A stretch of 25,000 bases of DNA from assembly GCA_963575745.1 (NCBI GenBank), contig CAUYUJ010016341.1:96423-121422 (forward strand), written 5' to 3'. Of the stretch, positions 17,131 through 25,000 are shown piece by piece. The stretch comes from Prorocentrum cordatum (Eukaryota; Sar; Dinophyceae; Prorocentrales; Prorocentraceae). Position 1 is the first letter of the stretch. Each line of letters opens with the position of its first letter. Below the pieces are notes generated by a model. It made no database searches, was not told where the DNA came from, and saw nothing but the letters and a program-made list of their open reading frames with translations. A program made the translations under genes and the position numbers.

Positions 17131-17464
17131 TCTTGGAAACCCTGGGGAGGGGGTATCGAAAAAGGGGGCGAGATGGCAGCGAGGTGCCGGCCCCCCGGGC
17201 GAGGATCGAGGTCCGAAGTTGTTTTGTCTTTGGGGGCTCTCGTCGTCCCCGCGGCTGGACGCATCTCGAAGCGATATTTTTCCCGAGGAGGTGCAGGACA
17301 GCAATTTGAGCAGCAATTGGGCCGCCGTGAAGCCGTCTTTTCGGCGTCTCGGAAGCCTTTTGTGGCCGTCATGAGCGCACACCACCGTCCTCACTTAGGA
17401 TCCTTGGTGTTCGGAACTCGTTACGTGATGAACCACAAGGGCCGGACGAAAATCTATGTATTTA
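17131..17464. other. Spacer between two minisatellite blocks
   Basis: Contains a few diverged GCCGTCTT words near 17325-17370 but is otherwise unique. No gene support. Confidence 0.45.
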
Positions 17465-17960
17465 GCGTCTCCGGGCCTTCTTGGGTGTCCTCTGGGGGCC
17501 TTTTTGGGCCGCTTCACGCTCTCTCGGGCCGTCCTGGGACCCATTTGAAGCGTCTTGGAAGGCTTTGGCTGTCTTGGGGCCTTGTCGGGGCCCTCTTGAA
17601 GGGCTCTTGATGCCCTCTTGGAGCTCTCTTGAAGCCATTTGGGAACTTCTGGGCCTTCATGGACCGTCTTGGAGCTCCCTTGCCGTCTTGGGACTCACTT
17701 GGGCCGTCCTGGGGCCCACTTTGGGAGCCGCCTGGGCCGATTTCTGGGGCCTCGTGGGCTGTCTTGGCCCGTCGGAAGCATGAAACATCAGAAAACAGAG
17801 CACCCGAAAAAAACCTCAGCATAGTTTGATTATTTCGCCTCCTGAGGGCCTCGTGAGACTTCTTTTGAAGGTCTTTTGGCTGTCTTCAGGCACCCTTGGG
17901 CTGTCTTGAAACCATGTTGGGCCATCTTGGAACTCTCTTGGGCGGTCTTGGGCTCTCTTG
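17465..17960 (+). repeat. Degenerate GGCCGTCTTGGGGCC-type minisatellite, second block
   Basis: Same family as 16735-17130, with units such as GGCCGTCCTGGGGCC and GGAGCTCTCTTG. It is interrupted at 17768-17825 by the conserved segment starting GCCCGTCGGAAGCATGAAAC. The Leu/Gly/Trp/Ser frames are repeat-driven. Confidence 0.8.
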
Positions 17961-18117
17961 GAGCGCTTTTGGGCCTTCTTGGAGCTTTCTTGGACGTCTC
18001 TTGGACCCTCTCGTCGCCCCCCTTCCCCTCCTTTGTCGCGTTTTGGCCCTCCACGACAGGGCCAACACGGCCGTGTACAAAATCAGTGCTCCCCTGGGCC
18101 CCCGGGACCCCACCCCC

Positions 18118-18158
<41 letters not shown>

Positions 18159-18563
18159 ATATATATGTATATGTATATATACACATACATACATACATAC
18201 ATACATACATACATACATACATACATACATACATACATACATACATACACACATACGTACGTACATCCATCCATCCATCCATCCATCCATCCATCCATCC
18301 ATCCATCCATCCATCCATCCATCCATCCATACATACATACATACATTCATACACACACATACATACATACATACATACATACACACATACATACATACAT
18401 ACATACAAACATACATACGCACACATCCATACACACATACATACATACATACATACATACATACATTCATACATACATACACACATACATACATACATAC
18501 ATACATACATACATACATTCAGACATACCTACATTTATGTGTGTGTATATATATATATATAAA
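18118..18563. repeat. Compound microsatellite: (TA)n, (ACAT)n, (CATC)n, (ACAT)n, (TA)n
   Basis: TA from 18118, ACAT from about 18183, CATC from about 18265 to 18328, ACAT with single-base variants to about 18515, then GTGTGTGTATATATAT to about 18560. A 4-bp unit cycles through all frames, so Met-Tyr-Val-Cys and Ile-His-Thr-Tyr peptides appear in every frame on both strands; none is a gene. Confidence 0.98.
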
Positions 18564-18947
18564 TGTACACCATCTGTGTGTGTGCACAGTTTCGCTCTTG
18601 CTGGATTCGAGCAATGGTCTAAATTGAACGAGCGCCAGGGTATATCGGAACAGTGCCTCTTTTCCACATTGCCAGCATCGCATACTTGTGCACACGCAGT
18701 GCATGCGTGTCAGCGGTGAGGAACGCTTCGAGACATAAGCGGAGGAAAGGACGGACCTGGTCTAGGACAAGAACAACATGGCCAAACATTGGTGAACGAA
18801 GGCGACAGGAGCAAGGACGGACTAAAGACGATGCTCTGTGTGTGTGGACCGATGGGCGCATGCCTCTAAGACGTGTGCTCATGCGCATGCGCTTGCACAA
18901 TAACAGCTGGAACGGGTGAGGTGATGCCATCTTTAGCCCGCGCGCAC
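18564..18947. other. Presumed intronic or intergenic stretch next to the DHHC exon
   Basis: On the minus strand this would be the intron after the DHHC exon. I looked for the expected next exon (an N-C-[IV]-G-x-x-N-Y motif) and did not find it. Confidence 0.35.
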
Positions 18948-18992
18948 GTAGGGGCAGTGGTGGTCGAAACGCAGCACGCAGTTGTCGCAATC
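18948..18992 (-). CDS. DHHC zinc-finger exon of a protein S-acyltransferase (partial gene)
   Basis: The minus strand encodes DCDNCVLRFDHHCPY, the centre of the DHHC cysteine-rich domain: C-x2-C-x5-D-H-H-C-P-[WY]. The Asp-His-His-Cys motif is the catalytic core of palmitoyltransferases, integral membrane enzymes that attach long-chain fatty acids to cysteines of target proteins. The flanking residues (upstream G-N-A-Q, downstream R-A-G-stop) do not fit the family; expected neighbours are an R-x-x-H-C-x-x motif before and an N-C-x-G motif after. Splicing explains this: CAG|GAT (acceptor AG at 18993-18994) and TAC|GTGCGC (donor GT at 18946-18947) leave a 45-base, phase-0 exon. The AG|G acceptor context suits dinoflagellate introns. 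No other exon was found in the window, so this is an isolated microexon or a relic. Confidence 0.7.
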
Positions 18993-19427
18993 CTGTGCGT
19001 TTCCCTGCTTTGCGCACCTCCCTGTTGCGGCTTCCCTCTTCATGCATTCCAAATTCATGTGCATCCACTCTCTATGACGCCTTTGTTCTTGTCGCGCGCC
19101 CATCCCGCACCCTTCTTCAATTAAGGCCATGCCCCATCCGGGTCCTCTACCATCGCAACTCGCAATCTCGATCGTTACAGCCGTTGCAAGCAAACAAATA
19201 CAACGCTTTGGCAGTCGGAATCAGTGCACGGCAGCAGTAGAATGGGGAATGGGCAAAGAGCCTCTTTCACCTCAAACACGCGAATACGATGATATGTGCG
19301 GTGATTTCAGAGGGCTGCCGGCAGGCCCGAAGGCACAAGGAAGTAGCCTGTCCCCCTAATTACAGGGGGATTTTGGACGAAAAATCAAAAATACTCAAAA
19401 CACACTCCAATAAGGGTCAAACATACA
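18993..19427. other. Stretch without a supported gene
   Basis: Presumed intron upstream of the DHHC exon on the minus strand, of mixed composition. No R-x-x-H-C type preceding exon was seen. Confidence 0.35.
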
Positions 19428-19505
19428 AGAAACATCGTCCGCAGATTAATAAAAATCTTAAAACTATGTTTGAATATTCCTCCTGTGGAGGGACAGGCCC
19501 GACTT
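19428..19505 (+). repeat. Dispersed A+T-richer repeat, copy 2
   Basis: Second copy of the element at 4478-4550 (shared CATCGTCC, AAAACTAT, GAATATTCCTCCTG, GCCCGACTT), with an insertion after CTCCTG relative to copy 1. Same orientation. Confidence 0.6.
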
Positions 19506-20777
19506 AAGCTTGCTTTCCTCCTTCCCACCCTCGTGCCCTCACTCCTCTCCCTTCCCCAACACGTCTCCGCTGCTGTCGCCGCCGTGCTCACCCCTGCCTC
19601 CTCTCTTCCCTGCTCGTCCCGGCCGCCGTGCCCCCAGACCTCCGACGCCCCGACTTGCTCACAGCGTGACCCCCAGGAGGTCCAGAGTCCTTCTCTGGGG
19701 CCGGTTTCCCAATCGGAGTGATCAGTTGCTCTGAAGTCCTGGGGCCTGGTGCTGCCCCCCTCCCCTTTAGTTCGAAGATTGCGAAAGACCCCCCGTCATG
19801 CTGTTTTTTGCATAGCAAGGGGAAGTAGGAAGAAGGGGGGGGTAATGGGGTCGTCGTTTCTCCCCCACGATGCGAGAGGGTCGGGGGTCCTTCCTCCCAG
19901 TTCGCCTCGACTACCTCGTCTGGCCCGCGATCTGTGCTGTGCCTGCGCTGTGCGCAGGCCTGGTCCGCCCAACTACCCAAGAGGCCTTCCAAGAGACCTC
20001 TCCCTCAGCAGGCCCTCCCTGGAGGCCTCCCAAGGGGCTCCCAAAAAAGACCTTCCAAGAGGTCTCTGGTTCAAGACTGGAGCACGGCGGCGGGATTGGC
20101 CGAAGTCCACTAGGTGCTTGGACTGTGCGGTCTGGCCATCAAAACAACTCCGCGACGGGAGAACATGGCGTAAAGCTCCTAATTGCAGCCACCTCGCCAA
20201 AGCCTGACGAAACCCTGACGAAAGCCAACGACAAAGCAAAGCCTCCCCCATACGCACCCGCCGGGGCTGCTTGCCTGGCAACCTGGCGACAAGATCACAG
20301 ATCTCGCGGACGCCAAAGGGGTTCTCGGACAGGGATGAGGAGGAAGGCAAGGCCAACCAATACCGAACTGGACAATTGGGCCGGGTCGGAACGGGCATCG
20401 AATCGGCCTGCATCGGCACGGAGTCGGCATCGAATCGGCCACGCCGAGGTGCACAACGGCGCCACGGAAACACCGGGCCACATCGGACCGACAACACGCC
20501 GGAACCGAACCCAACGGGGCGCCCTCGGCCGCACTTCTGCTCCCTCCGCCCTCCGCCGAGCCGGCTTGCCGGCATCCCCGGGCGGACCCGCCGCCCGGCC
20601 TCCCGCGGGCCTCCCTGCGAGGGCGGGGCGCGCCGAGGGCGAGGCCCCGCCGTGTGGAGCGTGGCCCGCGTGGCCCGCGGAGCTCCCGACACCACCCGCC
20701 ACCAGCTTCTCGCCCCTGGCCCGTGCATCCTTCCCAGACCTCCTCGCGTGGTGGAGCAAATTCGCGACGAAAGGTTT
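19506..20777. other. GC-rich stretch without a supported gene
   Basis: Long frames are open on both strands (up to 343 codons) because of composition. Around 20390-20450 a loose ATCGAATCGGC / CATCGG word repeats. No domain, splice-bounded exon or RNA was recognised. Confidence 0.45.
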
Positions 20778-20870
20778 TTCGCAATTTTCGGCGCCCAGGA
20801 GGCCCTCACTGGGCCTCGGGACCGTCAAAACACGGCTCGGGACGAAGAACTGCTCCCCAGGAAGGGGTCT
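20778..20870 (+). repeat. Dispersed repeat, copy 2
   Basis: Aligns with 11100-11190 in the same orientation (shared GCAATTTTCG, CTGGGCCT, GGACCGTCAAAA, GGACGAAGAAC). Confidence 0.55.
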
Positions 20871-21351
20871 GGACCTCTGGGGGTCGACGTTGTGAAAAGA
20901 ACACGATGTCGGAGGCCTGTGTTTTCAGACCAGAGCAAGTCTGGGAGGCGCCTGCAGCAGCGACCCTTCCAGGAGGCACCAGGACCCAGGACTCTGATGC
21001 CTTGGTTTTGTTCTTCAACGGCCCCCAAGAAAACCCGATCCTTTCCCCGGGGTCGGCTCTTTCATCCCGAGCGGTTCTTGGACGGCCCCGGAGCCCGCAG
21101 ACAGGCCCCAGGTGCCGAACACTCGATGCCGAAAACTGAAGAAACAAAAGCTCAGCCCCGACTTGTTTTATCTGCGTGTTGCAAATCTGAGGAGGCCCGA
21201 GGCCGACAACAAACCCCGCGGTGCCGATCGCGCTCTGGCGCGCGCGCGCCCCCCCCCCCCCCCCCGGAAGCCCGCGGCGCGGGGCGACGGTCCGGGCAGT
21301 GAGAGGCCCTCGGAGGCCGAATCTGCGCCCGCCGCGCGGAGGAGGAACGAG
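20871..21351. other. Stretch without a supported gene
   Basis: GC-rich, with a long C run at about 21250-21266. Open frames on both strands without a recognised domain. Confidence 0.45.
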
Positions 21352-21577
21352 AGGAACGAAAGGAGGAGGAAGAGGAGGAGGAGGAGGAGGAGGAGGAGGA
21401 GAGGAGGAGGAGGAGGAGTAGGAGTAGGAGGAGGAGGAGGAGGAGGGAGGAGGAGGAGGAGGAGGGAGGAGGAGGAGGAGGAGGAGGAGGAGGAGGAGGA
21501 GGAGGAGGAGGAGGAGGAGGAGGAGGAGGAGGAGGGAGGAGGAAGGAGGAGGAGGAGGAAGGAGGCTGAGGGGAGAA
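21352..21577. repeat. (GAG/GGA)n purine tract, ~225 bp
   Basis: The longest uninterrupted purine-only region of the window, apart from three T residues in GTAGGAGTAGG near 21419-21427. It makes poly-Glu, poly-Arg and poly-Gly frames on the plus strand and poly-Leu/Pro/Ser frames on the minus strand. Confidence 0.97.
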
Positions 21578-21939
21578 ATCGCTGCGACACCAGGAGACAG
21601 GAGAGGTGTATATTTTTCCAACGATGAGGGCAAGACAGAAAGGGGAGCGGTAGGGGAGGCGCGGCTCGAAGGGCAATGCTTTCGGTCGCCTTTGCAAAGG
21701 CCCCAGGAAGATTTCCATCCTCGGGAGGCTTTCCGGCAGCTGCGCCTCGTCGGGGGCGTCCCTGGGGTGCGTGGATCGCCCCGAACGGCCGCCACTGACC
21801 CGAACTATAGCCCGAAGGCACGAGTCCCTTGCGTCGCGAAAAACAAACAATTCGTGTTAGAAAACATGTTTCGTCGCTTGCGTCCTCTGGTGGCTGCTTC
21901 CGGGCCCCGTGGCCGTCCAGATTCCGATCTCGGGGGTTC
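21578..21939. other. Stretch without a supported gene
   Basis: Unique sequence of mixed composition. No coding or RNA signal was found. Confidence 0.4.
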
Positions 21940-22003
21940 GAAGTGGTGCCCCCCTTCCGCTTGCAACCTGAAGAGGCTGCAAGCGGAAGGGGGATACCAC
22001 TTC
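21940..22003. repeat. Strong hairpin, 26-bp stem
   Basis: Left arm 21940-21965 (GAAGTGGTGCCCCCC...GCTTGCA) pairs with right arm 21978-22003 (TGCAAGCGG...ACCACTTC) at 24 of 26 positions, with a 12-base loop. It lies 30 bp upstream of the ATG at 22034. It could be a small inverted-repeat element or an RNA structure; it lacks the T-run of a classical terminator. Confidence 0.9.
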
Positions 22004-22033
22004 AACGCAGCCTGGCATTCGTAGTGCAAGCAC

Positions 22034-22324
22034 ATGTGCAAGGAGCAGGGCAAGGGCAAATCCAAAGACCAGGCGCCCTTCGACCCGGGCCGCTGGCATC
22101 ATTGGATCATCGACAACTTCCTGGAATACATGAGCACCAACAACTACCACGTGGAGGCGTGGTCCCGCAACGCAGGCGTCTACATGGACTGGGAGCGGGA
22201 GCAGAAGCTTTACCAGGACGTGCAGAGGAGAAGGGAGGTCGCTAAGGGTGACGGGCGCGACGGGGACCTGGCGCGCAGCTCCGGGTACCACGACACCTGG
22301 ACTGGAAAGCGCCCGCGGCGCTGA
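22034..22324 (+). CDS. Hypothetical protein or terminal exon, hydrophilic
   Basis: Ninety-six codons ending in TGA. This is the most coding-like unrecognised ORF in the window: codons strongly favour G or C at the third position, and the peptide is balanced, with no repeats. The N-terminus is Lys/Gly-rich (CKEQGKGKSKDQAPFDPGR). An aromatic-rich part follows (WHHWIIDNFLEYMSTNNYHV), then a charged, probably helical segment (DWEREQKLYQDVQRRREVAK) and a basic tail ending TGKRPRR. The frame is also open a few codons upstream to a TAG at 22022, with an AG at 22029-22030, so it may be the last exon of a spliced gene and not start at this ATG. No domain was recognised. A nuclear or RNA-associated role would be a guess. 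Confidence 0.5.
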   Translation: MCKEQGKGKSKDQAPFDPGRWHHWIIDNFLEYMSTNNYHVEAWSRNAGVYMDWEREQKLYQDVQRRREVAKGDGRDGDLARSSGYHDTWTGKRPRR

Positions 22325-22444
22325 CAGTCGTCGACCCGACCACCTCTTGCCCCACGGCACCACAGCACAACCAGCCATCGCTCCCACCACCTGCGCCCCC
22401 GTCCCCGACCCCCACCCCAACTCTCTCACCTGGATGGAGACCGT

Positions 22445-22786
22445 GTGTCCCTCCGTTCACCGCCACCTGCACCCCATCGCCCCTGTGGCGCCCGCGTTCC
22501 GCAGGCTGGCTGCCCTCCCTTCCACCTGGACCCCGTCCTTCCCTTCCCCTCCCCTCCCCCTCTCCCGTTTTCATGGATCTGGGACTTTGTGTCCCACCTG
22601 TACCCATCTGCTGAAGGAGATTCAAGGATCTGGGACTATGTGTCCCACCTGTACCCATCTGCGACGCATTGGTGCACCGGCGACTTGCGTGGCACGCCCT
22701 TTTACCTGCAATGGGACCTTGTGTCTCACCTGTACACATTGGGGCTTACCCCCACTGGCCCACGTGAGCACCCCAGTGCTAGCTGA
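22445..22786 (+). CDS. Candidate ORF with an in-frame 17-residue repeat
   Basis: The open frame carries IWDFVSHLYPSAEGDSR, then IWDYVSHLYPSA, then a diverged WDLVSHLYT copy. The DNA units start at about 22575 and 22626 (51 bp apart, so exactly 17 codons), with a third near 22709 still in frame. The Phe-to-Tyr and Phe-to-Leu changes are conservative, which is compatible with, but not proof of, selection on protein. The N-terminal half is Pro-rich and GC-driven. The start codon is uncertain and no family was recognised. It might equally be a non-coding tandem repeat whose period happens to be divisible by three. Confidence 0.3.
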   Translation: MSLRSPPPAPHRPCGARVPQAGCPPFHLDPVLPFPSPPPLPFSWIWDFVSHLYPSAEGDSRIWDYVSHLYPSATHWCTGDLRGTPFYLQWDLVSHLYTLGLTPTGPREHPSAS

Positions 22787-23038
22787 CGAGACTTCGGCTG
22801 GCGCGGGATGCCGGCCTCTCTCCTCCCTGTTCGCTTCGTCCCCCCCCGTTCGCTTTCCCCCCTCCCATGGCGGCGGCGCCCGGCACAGCACGGCTCCGGC
22901 CCGGCGGTGGGCACTGCACCTTGCCGCTTCGGCGGCCCCGCTTGCCTTGGGCAGCGCGGCCTAGGCCCGGCCCTTGGCCATGCGATCGTCAGCGCATCGT
23001 GTGTGGCTCCCGCCCGTCTTCACGCGCTGACTGTGTAG

Positions 23039-23417
23039 GTCAGGTTTCCTCCCTGCACACCACCGACATCCAGTCGGGCACGTACGGCCCTGTTTCTGGC
23101 CGCACCTCTTGCTGGCTGCTTCCTGGACGTGGATTGGACTACCACCCCAGGCCGCTACCGACCACCCTGTGGCACAACGCTGCACATCGTCTCCGTGATC
23201 CTCCTCATCTCCTGGGCCCTCCCTCACCATTTGGTGGCACACGTTGCTCATCGCCTTCATGGTGGATTTCTTCCCCCTGGACGTCGACCTGTTCACGTCC
23301 TTCCGCACGCAGCACTTGAGGATGGTGTTTTCGATGCGCCGTCGACGGCAACAGCACACCGCTCACCCTCTGGGACTTCGCCTTCGGCTCCTGTCCAAGG
23401 TGTACCTTTTCCTGTAA
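23039..23417 (+). pseudogene. Frameshifted membrane-protein-like ORF
   Basis: Two overlapping frames join into one plausible peptide. The first, open from 23039, reads RTALFLAAPLAGCFLDVDW and then TLHIVSVILLISWALP (ending near 23224). The second, open from 23199, reads IWWHTLLIAFMVDFFPLDVD, then LFTSFRTQHLRMVF, then SMRRRRQQHTAHPLG, and stops at TAA 23415-23417. Together they suggest two closely spaced hydrophobic segments followed by a basic tail. Third codon positions are G/C-rich in both halves. The switch is consistent with one extra base between about 23213 and 23231. No AG/GT pair was found to make it a clean intron. Family unknown. It could be a decayed gene, a sequencing indel or coincidence. 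Confidence 0.35.
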
Positions 23418-24174
23418 AAGCTCCTCAACACCGCCTGCATCCCGCGCCCTCCGGCCGCCTGAGGCCCCGCCCGCCTGCGCTCTGTCTCCCCAATTAATGC
23501 GTTGCGCGGCCCGCCTAGCTCTTAACCGGAAGAGGCTCGCTCTCGACCCGCAGACCAAAAGTGTCGACGCAAAGGAGCTTGTTTTTTTTGACTCCTGAAA
23601 TTTCACTTTCGTGGGCGGAGTTGAACCTCAAGTAAACCGCAACCGACTTGCACGTGCGGAAACCACGCACGTCGAAAAGCACTTGCACGCCAGTGTTCGT
23701 CTGAAGGGGGCGAGGGGGGGGGGTGCGAACGCCATGCAACTAAACTTGCCCGAATCAAAGAAAAACAAAATCAAGTCGCGACTTCGGAGGCGACGGGTGG
23801 TGAGGCCCGGGCGGGCTGGGCTCCGCCTCTCCTCCCCTCCTCCCCCGTGGCCGGCGCCGAACACGGAGGACTCCCCCCAACCCCGAGAAAAGGTTGTTCC
23901 CCGGTGCATGGCTGTCAAAGCGTTCTGTGTGGCCATCTGGCTGTTTATGATCTGTAGCATACTGTAAATGGCCTTCTCTCCAGGTGAACTCTCTTCCGGC
24001 ATCGTCGGCAAGGCCGGCGCTGGCGAGGGGACGAAACCCGCGCCCGCCACGCTCGCCGCCGCATGCACCAGGGGGGCTGGGCTTGTTCTCTGGTGAAAGA
24101 GCTCGCTCTGCGGTGGAAGTTGGAAAAGAGTTATCCGGTGAGACTTCCCTGGCGTGAGGAGCTCATGCCTGTTC
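23418..24174. other. Stretch without a supported gene
   Basis: Unique, GC-rich in parts. A plus-strand frame ends in a short hydrophobic peptide (CVAIWLFMICSIL, stop at 23965), but there is no other support for it. No RNA or repeat was recognised. Confidence 0.4.
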
Positions 24175-25000
24175 CGAAGGAGGCCTCTGCGAGGCTCCTA
24201 AGAGGCCTCCGCGCAGCTACTAAGTGGTGACCTCTGCGAGGCTCTTAGGAGGCCTCTGCGCGGATCCTCAGAGCCTCTGCTAGGCTCCTAATGGGCCTCT
24301 GCGAGGATTCTCAGAAGCCTCGGCGGGGCTTCAGCGAGGCTCCAAAGAGGCTTCCGCGACGCTCCTACGAGGTCTCTGCAAGGCTCCCCAGAGGCCTCTG
24401 CGAAGCTCCTGAGAGGCGTCTGCAAGGCTCCGAAGGAGCCGCGGCGAGGCTCCTAAGAGGCCTGTGCGAGGCTTCTCAGAAGCCTCTCCGAAACTCCTAG
24501 GAGGCTTTTGCGCGAGGCTCCTAAGAGGCCGCTGCGAGGCTCCTAAGAAGCCTCTGCGAAGCTCCCAAGAGGCCTCTGCGAGGCTCCTAAGAGGCCTCTG
24601 CGAGGCTCCTAAGAGGCCTCTGCGAGGCTCCTAAGGGTCCTCTGCGGCTCTCCTAAGAGGCCTCTGCGATTCTCCTAAAAGGCCTCTGCGATTCGCCTAA
24701 GAGGCCTCTGCGAAGCTTCTAAGGGGCCTCTGCGTGGCTCCTAAAAGACTTTTGCGCGAGGCTCCTACCAGGCCGCTGAGGCCTCTGCGAGGCTCCTCAG
24801 AAGCCTCTGCGAGGCTCCACAAAAGGCTTCTGCGAGGCTCCAACGAAGTCTCGGCGATGTTCCCAAAAAGGCCCCTGCGAACCTCCTAAGAGGTTTCTGC
24901 GAGGCTCCTAAGAGGCCTCTGCGAGGCTCCTAAGAGGCCTCTGCCAGGCTCCCAAGAGGCCTCGGCGAGGCCGCGTGGGCGATGCTGCGCGAGGTTCCTA
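24175..25000. repeat. 22-bp tandem array (GAGGCCTCTGCGAGGCTCCTAA) reaching the window end
   Basis: About 37 units, degenerate at 24175-24540 and nearly perfect at about 24556-24640, continuing beyond the window. The unit contains AGGCCT, and GAGGC alternates with GCCTC, so each unit can fold as a small hairpin. Arg/Leu/Glu frames within it are shadows. Confidence 0.95.

Noticed and set aside
18117-18519. Long open frames of Met-Tyr-Val-Cys and Ile-His-Thr-Tyr on both strands
   Set aside because: A 4-bp repeat with no stop in any frame produces them; they are microsatellite shadows.
19870-21302. Two overlapping ORFs of more than 340 codons on the plus strand
   Set aside because: Both cross GC-rich DNA that is also open on the minus strand, and include the dispersed repeat at 20778; no motif was recognised.
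24175-25000. CRISPR-like array
   Set aside because: Head-to-tail 22-bp repeats without unique spacers in a eukaryote-like setting; it is a minisatellite.

Overview
The window looks like nuclear DNA of a dinoflagellate. Four things suggest this. Base composition is strongly GC-rich. Recognisable genes are very sparse. Trinucleotide microsatellites and degenerate minisatellites occur throughout. The one clear retroelement, on the minus strand at 9011-10153, has the C-terminal layout I associate with dinoflagellate LINE-like elements. A large-genome species such as Prorocentrum is a reasonable guess, but that is inference and no species is proven.

Layout. 1-2460: a fragment of a foldback repeat, a (TCC)n tract and a run of four different tandem arrays. 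2460-5600: mostly featureless GC-rich DNA, with a degenerate minisatellite, a nested palindrome at 3599-3741 and a short dispersed repeat. 5620-6150: a protein-like fragment, a (GAT)n array and a U6 snRNA-like gene, all read on the minus strand. 6150-7050: GGA/TCC tracts, a 13-bp array and a tRNA-like B-box sequence. 7440-10153: the most protein-like part, with two candidate ORFs and a decayed LINE C-terminus interrupted by an in-frame (GGA)n tract. 10150-15600: repeats, including a diverged inverted pair (11755-11945 and 13195-13370) that brackets a 12-bp GATC-rich array, a perfect 79-bp duplication and a foldback element at 15047-15225. 15600-18560: weak repeats, one candidate exon, two degenerate GGCCGTCTTGG-type blocks and a long TA/ACAT/CATC microsatellite. 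18560-25000: a DHHC palmitoyltransferase exon (minus strand), more dispersed repeats, a (GAG)n tract, a hairpin next to a good plus-strand ORF (22034-22324), a 17-residue in-frame repeat, a frameshifted membrane-protein-like ORF, and a 22-bp array running off the window end.

The genes do not form an operon or pathway. What exists is one snRNA-like locus, one exon of a protein-lipidation enzyme whose other exons were not found, retroelement remains, and a few unrecognised ORFs. Most long open frames here are produced by GC-rich composition or by triplet repeats and are not listed as genes. The most interesting material is the repeat architecture (nested palindromes, foldbacks, a microsatellite that may have grown from a seed inside a dispersed repeat) and the U6-like gene with a substitution in the catalytic triad.
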